Assembly: GCF_000003815.2 (NCBI RefSeq) | Contig: NC_049997.1 | Coordinates: 7,281,901 to 7,345,900, forward strand | Direction of reading: 5' to 3' | DNA: 64,000 nucleotides | DNA from: Branchiostoma floridae | Taxonomy: Eukaryota > Chordata > Leptocardii > Amphioxiformes > Branchiostomatidae | Made by a program: the position numbers and the translations under genes | Notes under the pieces: generated by a model | The model's input: the letters and a program-made list of their open reading frames with translations, nothing else | Told to the model about the DNA's origin: nothing | The model's database searches: none | Shown: in pieces, positions 58,601 through 64,000 of the stretch | How the letters are laid out: each line of letters opens with the position of its first letter | How positions within the stretch are numbered: the first letter of the stretch is position 1

Positions 58601-60300
58601 TGTACAGGAGTCAGTCAGGCCAGCTCGGTACGGCCACTCCCGCAGCAACACCATCAGTCGAGAAAAACAGATTAAACAACACAGAGAAAAGTAAAGCCAA
58701 CGCAACGGCCCTCCCTAGGAAAATATCCCCCTCCCCTCCCACGGTACAACCCACGAAAGGCGGACCCGCAAAAGATCCCTGGCCAACGTTACAACAGACC
58801 AACAAACCCAACGACAGAGTCATAGGCAGCAGTGCAAATGGAATAGGCGGGGGGCAGCAAGCAGCCAATCAGAAACCTCCAGACATCCTCAGACTCCAGT
58901 CCGACAGCCAATCAAACGACCCGTTCCACAGCAACTCCAAAGAGATTTTACCCCCCTCCTCCACCTCCCCCCTCACACCCCCCAAGCTGGGAAGCCCCAC
59001 ACAGAATTCTACACATTTCAAGAATCCGTTTGAAATCGGCGACCTCTCGCAGTCCCTGTTCTCTCACAACGACTTCCGCAGAATATCGGCGGTGCCTCCC
59101 CAGCCGCCCCAGGCCGTGGTGCCACCACACATCCCGCCCATCGAGCCCCCTGCCGACCAGCAAGGCCTCGGTCTCTCCAACGACAGTCTTCCAGTGGAAA
59201 GCACGGACACTGATTGGCAGGCCGCCTTCGGGTTTGGAACATCGAGCAAACAGGAGGACGACCTGGGATTCGACCCTTGGGATGAATCCGCGAAGGCGCT
59301 GGCGGATCTCATGGAGAAAGAGCTGAAAACGGAGGCTGGCGGCGGCAGGGACGAATTCTCCCGCGGCAGGGACGCGCTGCACCAGTCGATGCCAAACCAT
59401 TTTCAGCAGCACTACAACAACCCTTCACAGTTGCCGCCGGCAACGTCCCAGCTCCCGCCCCGTTACCAGGCCAACCAGGCCCCGCCCTTCAACAGCATGG
59501 CGGGCTCCAGAATGCCATTCATGGGGAACTTCGCTCCGGAGGCCTCGGCGCAGAACAGCGCGCCTTGGATGCAGTATCCGCAACCAGGCCTGCCCGGATT
59601 CAACCCAGGGTTTTTCGATAACTTCGGGAACGTTAACGGTCCCACGCTGGTTAGACCCCCGGGGTTCGGACTGTCGCGGGATAATGCTTCGATGAACTCG
59701 GACATTGATATGAAAGACTGGCAGGAGGGTTTGAGATCGTTGCTGCCAAACATAAATATCCACTTTGGTCCACCGATGCCGCCACAGGGTAGCAATTCAC
59801 CTCCGCTTCCCCACCTCCAACCACAACAACACAACCTTCTCCCCTCACATAAATGGCCACCATCACAGTTGCAAAGACAGCCCATGCCCCCACCCCAACA
59901 ACAACAGCCCCCACCCCAACAACAACAACAGCCACCACCACAACAACAGTCAGTTTCACAGCAGCCTCCGTTTTGGTTACCCGACCCGGCCATCATCACG
60001 TGCACTCCAACCAACCCCTCCAACTCCGTAGAAAACAGCACCGGCTTGTCAGAAAGTCCGCCACACTGGATGAAGTCCCTACAGGCGCTCACAGAAATGG
60101 ATTCGCCCACAACGCCACACACACCCTTCATGGCACAACAACAACAACAACAACAACAACAGCAGCAGCAGCAGCCACACTTTCCATTCAGAGGTCCCAC
60201 ATGGCCAACACAAGCTCCCCCGCCAGGATTCCAGCCACAGAACAGACCACCAGCCAAGCCCACAGAAGTACCGCAGACCAGCTCATTGGACTCACACTGA
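46568..60300 (+). CDS. CNOT4: CNOT4, CCR4-NOT RING E3 ubiquitin ligase / RNA-binding subunit (5 visible exons, N terminus in gap)
   Basis: Conceptual splicing gives about 794 residues. In order: a C4C4 RING (LCMEPLEMDD, FPCTCGYQICAFCWHRIRTD, GLCPACRK), a basic helical linker (LSQEELQRIKNERKQK), an RRM (NLVFVVGLSPRLADPE, HEYFGKFGKIHKVVINNNTS, GPSASAYVTFVRSEDALRA), a C3H1 finger (CSHFLKGAQCQKPDCMYLH), GKHQEYEQKLL, then a long low-complexity tail. The tail holds the conserved DWQAAFGFGTSSKQEDDLGF and Q/P-rich runs. The protein monoubiquitinates targets and acts in mRNA turnover and ribosome quality control with CCR4-NOT. Identity with human in the first 240 residues is very high. The start codon and the first 15 or so residues fall in the gap at 46468-46567. 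Confidence 0.97.
47085..47445. repeat. Two to three diverged tandem units of about 165 bp
   Basis: CAGACACAACTGAG ... AATAAACAAAATCCC recurs as CAGACACAACTGAG ... AATAAAATCCCAAGAG with GGTATCT, AATCAAGC and TATCAC landmarks in the same order; a third partial start (GCTCAGAATGAATT) follows. Confidence 0.75.
48560..49008. mobile_element. hAT-like MITE, CAGGGCTCGAAAT family, with nested insertion
   Basis: Ends CAGGGCTCGAAATTC and TATTTCGAGCCCTG. A GC-rich insert of about 110 bp (about 48597-48706) starts TAGCCTG, ends CAGGCTA, and interrupts the interior between two copies of TTTTGCACC. Confidence 0.85.
49150..49465. repeat. Three tandem units of about 110 bp in CNOT4 intron
   Basis: CACCTCCTATTGCAAAATGA AGT... 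CCTGCAAAAACAACT repeats three times with ACACTTCCACTGCAAAAACA. No coding signal. Confidence 0.85.
50957..51206. mobile_element. hAT-like MITE, CAGGGTTGTAGCCAGC family, with 8-bp TSD
   Basis: Ends CAGGGATGTAGCCAGCACCC and GGCTGGCTACAACCCTG, flanked by TGTCCGAC (50949-50956) and TGTCTGAC (51207-51214), one mismatch in eight. Confidence 0.88.
52896..53239. mobile_element. hAT-like MITE, CAGGGCTCGAAA family, TGCAGGTA subtype, with TSD
   Basis: Ends CAGGGCTCGAAAGAC and GGTATTTCGAGCTCTG, flanked by CATTAAG at 52889-52895 and 53240-53246. Ends 47 bp before CNOT4 exon 53287-53484. Confidence 0.88.
53287..53484 (+). CDS. CNOT4: CNOT4 exon: linker and RRM start
   Basis: 198 nt, CTCCAG acceptor and GTAAGG donor, phase 0. 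Encodes QYPEDPAEFKPLSQEELQRI through VVGLSPRLADPE. The donor edge is tandemly repeated about eight times downstream (53485-53900). Confidence 0.96.
53485..53900 (+). repeat. Tandem array of CNOT4 exon donor edge
   Basis: About seven extra copies of CTCGCAGATCCAGAG with the GTAAGGAGTCTTA intron start, spaced roughly 45-70 bp. Some lose the 5-nt CTCGC block. The true exon border is the first unit (53484). Each copy retains a potential GT donor. Confidence 0.92.
55012..55098 (+). CDS. CNOT4: CNOT4 exon: RRM middle
   Basis: 87 nt, TTCCAG acceptor and GTAAGG donor. Encodes VLKKHEYFGKFGKIHKVVIN then NNTSYAGAQ. Confidence 0.97.
55131..55305. mobile_element. MITE with CCCCCCTCACATGTAGC termini
   Basis: CCCCCCTCACATGTAGCGAA ... 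GATCAGACGA and its complement ending GCTACATGTGAGGGGGG, flanked by ATA/TA. 30 bp downstream of CNOT4 exon 55012-55098. Confidence 0.85.
55546..57090. mobile_element. 1.5-kb TA-flanked element with CAGTGAAACTTG termini
   Basis: Ends CAGTGAAACTTGTATAAGCG and GAAGACCACC-type complement ending CAAGTTTCACTG, directly flanked by TA (55544-55545, 57091-57092) as in Tc1/mariner insertions. The interior has repeated GACCGC/GCGTCATTTTCAAG blocks; no transposase frame. Confidence 0.85.
57170..57262 (+). repeat. Retrotransposon 3'-end fragment
   Basis: Parallels 15907-16000 (GTTAAGTCTTATTCTA through ACAAATGTCGTGCAA). It lies about 50 bp before the CNOT4 acceptor at 57309. Confidence 0.5.
57310..57537 (+). 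CDS. CNOT4: CNOT4 exon: RRM end and C3H1 finger
   Basis: 228 nt, CCGAAG acceptor and GTAAGG donor. Encodes GPSASAYVTFVRSEDALRAI, VDGRTLKASLGTTKYCSHF and LHELGDEAASFTKEDMQ. A 27-nt copy of its donor edge lies at 57766-57792. Confidence 0.97.
57766..57792 (+). repeat. 27-bp copy of CNOT4 exon donor edge
   Basis: CTTCACCAAAGAAGACATGC AGGTAAG is identical to the true border at 57515-57541, about 250 bp downstream, and is followed at once by a partial CAGGGTTG-family MITE. Confidence 0.95.
57793..57890. mobile_element. Partial CAGGGTTGGACAAG-family MITE
   Basis: Left end CAGGGTTGACGAGTCC with AGTCCGATTGTT and CAAGTGAAAGTG; right half absent. Confidence 0.75.
58292..58481. mobile_element. Diverged TA-flanked MITE, CTGTAAATGC family
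   Basis: TTTAAATGCATTTAACTTTG at the left and GAACAATTCTGCATTTACTG at the right, with GTGGTTTTAAGTT and GAGAAAACCACG inside. Confidence 0.7.
58558..60300 (+). CDS. CNOT4: CNOT4 terminal coding exon, disordered tail
   Basis: 1,743 nt including TGA at 60298-60300. Opens with MGKHQEYEQKLLEDLYRSQS (human GKHQEYEQKLLQELYK). Contains NPFEIGDLSQSLFSHNDFRR and STDWQAAFGFGTSSKQEDDL, shared with vertebrates. Two Q/P-rich tracts are encoded at 59890-59960 and a near-pure polyglutamine run at 60133-60177. GC content and codon use rise sharply relative to the flanking introns, as expected for coding sequence. Confidence 0.96.
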   Translation: MGKHQEYEQKLLEDLYRSQSGQLGTATPAATPSVEKNRLNNTEKSKANATALPRKISPSPPTVQPTKGGPAKDPWPTLQQTNKPNDRVIGSSANGIGGGQQAANQKPPDILRLQSDSQSNDPFHSNSKEILPPSSTSPLTPPKLGSPTQNSTHFKNPFEIGDLSQSLFSHNDFRRISAVPPQPPQAVVPPHIPPIEPPADQQGLGLSNDSLPVESTDTDWQAAFGFGTSSKQEDDLGFDPWDESAKALADLMEKELKTEAGGGRDEFSRGRDALHQSMPNHFQQHYNNPSQLPPATSQLPPRYQANQAPPFNSMAGSRMPFMGNFAPEASAQNSAPWMQYPQPGLPGFNPGFFDNFGNVNGPTLVRPPGFGLSRDNASMNSDIDMKDWQEGLRSLLPNINIHFGPPMPPQGSNSPPLPHLQPQQHNLLPSHKWPPSQLQRQPMPPPQQQQPPPQQQQQPPPQQQSVSQQPPFWLPDPAIITCTPTNPSNSVENSTGLSESPPHWMKSLQALTEMDSPTTPHTPFMAQQQQQQQQQQQQQPHFPFRGPTWPTQAPPPGFQPQNRPPAKPTEVPQTSSLDSH

Positions 60301-63300
60301 CAACAGAACAGTTGCTGTCCTCACACACACCATTCTTCCTACCTACATACATCTGCATGATTTCAGTTTTCGCTACCATGGAATGAATTCTACGGAGGAA
60401 GGTAACATGAGCTTCGTCTGCATGATCATCACGTTTCGCTGCCTACAAAACCTGCATGTTGTGACAGACTATGTTCCTTGTGCTGCGGAAAAGAAGGGTT
60501 TGTGAACCGTTGTGGAAAAACGAGACAGAGAGAGAGAGAGACTTTTCAGCCAGTTTATGGATGAAAAACATGAACCTATCCAACCCAAGGACTGGATTAA
60601 ACCTTTTCCCCAATGCTGCTTCTGTGTTATGTGGAAAAAAAAACAGCAACAAAAGAAGTACATGTTACAATAAGTTGGGACTCATCTTCTTTTAGGTCTG
60701 TATGTAGTGCATTTTTCACTGTACTGCTAGGGGCAGTATCCTCAATTAACTGTGCATCTCTGTGGTTAACTGCATTTCTGTAAACTGTGATTTCAAGATA
60801 CTGTAAGCTTGCACCTCTGTACCAATATGCCTTTCTGATAAATGGATGCTATGGAATGCTCCATTCCTATATTGAGGCTGTCTTCACATGTCTTCATTTG
60901 GTCAGAAACCATAAAACCACAAATTGCCAAAAATGAAAGCATCTTTCATTTTGCAGTTACCATCCGGTTTTCAAACAAAATGAAACATACTGCCTGTTCA
61001 TACAAGGTGCAGATCAATTACCAAAAGTATGTTAGTTTTTTTATTTCAAATTTGTGCTCATTGTAGAAGATGAGGCGAATTTGACTCTTACTTTGTGTCC
61101 TTGCGTACTGTACAAGTTTCTTATCGTTCCGAATTTGATGTCCCCTCAAAATTACGAAAAAGGCATACTGGTGTTATGAGGTTCATGTCTGGTTAGGAAA
61201 AACACAGGGTAGATGCTGCTTATTTGATCAGAACTTACAGAACACTATGCAAATGCACCGTACCTTGTCTTACTACACTGTATATTCAAGATGAGCAAAT
61301 TTATTACTATAATATTAGGTTTACTGTGAGTGGAGTTTTGAGGTTTTAGAAAATGTCGTTATCAGCCGTTCTTTGCAATGAATTGAAATAGACATCAGCA
61401 TGATCTATTGTTTGGACAAGAATGGAGTATACTGAACAGGTTCAAATTGTGCTGCAGATGCAGTAGGTAGAAGTGTGATTTGGGGAAGGGAAGCAGGCAG
61501 GCAAAATCTATATTTCATTGTGAAGAAAACCATCTATTGTAATACCACAATTTATAGACAGAAAATGATGGACTACCCTTGATGATCGAGTAAGTACGTT
61601 TTTCAAACAGATGACACGATACTTTGTTACAAGTTCGAGAAAGGTTTTTAATTTTCCAGTTATGCTGAGATACAAGTCAAGTGGGAAATAATGGACAGTA
61701 AAGAAGAATGTCAGTCTTGGTCCCTGTAAAGTTTCTCAATGAATTTTCTGTGGGCACTATTGGGTTCCCAAATACTGTGTTAAACTCCACTCACAGTAAA
61801 TGTTTATAGATGAATTTGCATATCTTGAGTGCACTGCTGGTATAAAGTCATGTTTAGAGTTTTGTAACAGAAACTGGAACACTTTCTGTATGGTGTTTAA
61901 CTCCGATTGGTCACTTTTTCAACATTTGGTTTTTAAAACTTTGTCTTAAAAGTTGCAACATCTCAAAAGTTCTGTCCAAAAAGTTTATTTCATCTTTTTC
62001 AAGAATATCTTAAGATTACCATCCCTTCTTCTAAGGAGTGCAATTGAATTTATATCAGCATCATGTAATCTCTTCTTTGACTAATCTGTTTCATAGAAAA
62101 AATGTAGTTGCCATGGCAGAATAGTTTGGCCAATCAGAGTGCACTTTGACATTGGTTGCCTTGACAACATGTTCTGACCAATCAAAGTGCAAGCTGAAGA
62201 TCACCCGATAAGATGCCATGGCGACATGAGTAATACATTGCAAAACAAGTGGACACAGGATCCAAAAATTTGTAGGTTGAATCTAAAGTCTTTGTTCTGT
62301 TGAAATGAAGGACAATCCCTGTAGCTGCAGCTTTCATATTGGTTGTGAAGTAATGTCACGAACAAACTATGGTCTTAGCAAGGTTTTGCCTATTGGTTTT
62401 CTACTTTTAGTACTGTATATGTAATCACTTTGATTGTGGCACTCAATGTGAAATGTAGTAGTATAGTATGCAGAACATTACAGTGCACACTCAATTCAAG
62501 GACCACAAGTGATGGTGGATGTTGCCTTAGAGCTATTCCTCTTGGCTGCGAGGAACATTTCTGTAAGACAAAGGCATCATTCTCAAGTCAAGAATATATC
62601 CTCATTTCACATATGGTGGTAGGCCCTGATGTTGAGTGCACACTGTATGGCTTAGACTTGGAGTCCTCTGTAAGGGCATGGGCACATGTACACTTGTTGG
62701 ATAAGCCAACATTTTTCTATACTGGTAGTGAGTGTCTATTCTTTACTAGATCCAATGTAGTTACCTACCACTTGCATGTGGTGTGTGAAAGAAAAGAACA
62801 AAAACACTTGCTTCGTAGTCATTGTAGTGTTGAGAGGAAGGCATATACTCTGATTTCATGCACGGCAGTACTTTAGTCAGGCCTTCTGATTAATGCATAG
62901 AGAAAAAATGTTTGTGCAAAAACCGAAAAGAAAACTTTTTAAGAATCATCGTCATCCATTAGCAGTTGTATCTCACGCTGATCTACCACTTCATACCATA
63001 CTGCTAAGGATTGTTATTTGTTTGTATCGTATACATAGAAAAGACAAAGTATGTATTTAATGTTACAATAACTATTATAGATATAAATGCGTTAGTAGTC
63101 CAGGATTCCACTACCTTAGTGAGCATCGTTTAGAAAGAAACTGTATGTTGGTAATAGTGTCCGAAGTGTGCTGTATAGCTACTAGGTAACTTCCTTAATA
63201 TTTAGGTGCCCCTGCCTTGCTTGAAAGGACTCTTAGTCTTACTGCATTCTTGAAATATGTTCTTGTAGCATTGTTTCTCATCCTTTGTATGCTTTAAGGT

Positions 63301-63480
63301 TTACTCTTATTTCCTGGCAGCTGCCAAACGATTCAAGCCATGTCCCAAAAGTTGAATAGCAAAAAAACGGCAGAAAAATGTACAACAGAAGCAAAGAAGG
63401 TTCTTTCCTGTCCTTGGGTTGGATTGGGAAAAGTAATGACATGTAAGAACGTATTGAGAATAAAGAAACAAATGGTTACC
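60301..63480 (+). other. CNOT4: Probable CNOT4 3' UTR
   Basis: About 3.2 kb with no exon, inverted repeat or recognised transposon, unlike the introns. An AATAAA at 63459-63464 could be the polyadenylation signal; no earlier canonical hexamer was seen. Conserved-looking AU-rich sequence would fit regulatory 3' UTR. The extent is inference only. Confidence 0.4.
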
Positions 63481-63499
63481 TGATGTTATTTGTGTAGGG

Positions 63500-64000
63500 T
63501 TATGAAAAAAAATCACTCAATACTCATGTAGAAATTGAGAGGGGCGAGTAAGAACAGAAAGAAACAAACATGCCAACACCCGGGATCGAACCAGATTACA
63601 AATCGTGACCGCTATCGCTATCGCCACAAAAGCTCTAGAGCCCTTGGGCAAAGACGGTAGGCGGTATTTGAACACCACTGTTACACCATGCTTTGCCCTA
63701 AACCCTAGAAAGTTTAAGTGTGACCGGCAGTCTCACAGCGCCAACTATCGATATTGGTTAGTGCTGCACTTGCTCACACACGGTCTCAGCGTAAGCTATC
63801 AACATTACTTCCGAAAATAGTTTCATCAGGTTGGTAGAATATAGGATGAAGGAGAATTCTTGTTACTCAACCAGTGGGTACTTACATAGCTTACGTTTCG
63901 ATGTCTCTCAAACAACTTCAGCACACCTCAATACAAATAGTCGGCGTCGTCTGACTGTAGTGCAGACAAACATATCATAGGGTATAGGGCTACGCGTGGG
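63500..64000. other. Intergenic tail with repeat pieces
   Basis: 63560-63760 includes CACCCGGGATCGAACCAGAT, resembling the B-box region of a tRNA-derived SINE on the minus strand. 63815-63930 is a relative of the repeat at 27655-27835. No gene seen. Confidence 0.4.

Noticed and set aside
62430-62876. 148-codon frame in the CNOT4 3' region as a separate gene
   Set aside because: No domain, no splice context, and it lies within the probable 3' UTR.

Overview
This is a repeat-rich animal genome window, most probably from a lancelet (Branchiostoma). The evidence is spliced genes with chordate-like proteins, short exons with GT/AG borders, and dense small inverted-repeat transposons. The species call is inference. 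There are no bacterial genes, CRISPR arrays or operons. Four runs of N (14791-15750, 17567-17666, 40293-40392, 46468-46567) mark assembly gaps.

Two conserved genes stand head to head. NUP205, an inner-ring scaffold nucleoporin, runs on the minus strand from its ATG at 46170 to the left edge. 36 coding exons can be placed; the last exons lie outside the window. CNOT4, the RING/RRM E3 ligase of the CCR4-NOT system, runs on the plus strand from the gap at 46468-46567 to its stop at 60298-60300, followed by a probable long 3' UTR. About 400 bp (including the gap) separate the NUP205 ATG from the first visible CNOT4 codon. This stretch carries an NRF1-type palindrome, CCAAT boxes in both orientations and YY1-like ATGGCG motifs, so it looks like a shared bidirectional promoter. 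The two genes are also head-to-head neighbours in human (7q33).

Between 32713 and 40615 the NUP205 model breaks. The reading phase does not connect and about 170 residues are missing. In their place lie a full-length, open non-LTR retrotransposon of Tx1/L1-like type (about 33440-40158, ORF1 and ORF2 intact) and, abutting its tail, an exon recognisably from DENND11 (LCHN) that runs into a gap. A 43-bp second copy of that exon edge sits inside the element's 3' end. This is either target-derived sequence, an exon-edge duplication or an assembly chimera.

The most striking recurrent pattern is tandem duplication of exon edges together with their splice sites. It is seen at NUP205 exons 3, 4, 10, 20 and 28, at two CNOT4 exons, and at the DENND11 exon. 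Introns otherwise hold a 4.4-kb foldback element, a 1.67-kb hAT-like element with a perfect 8-bp target duplication, a TA-flanked 1.5-kb element, several families of short hAT-like and TA-flanked MITEs, two tRNA-derived SINE families, a 19-bp minisatellite of about 77 units, and other tandem repeats.
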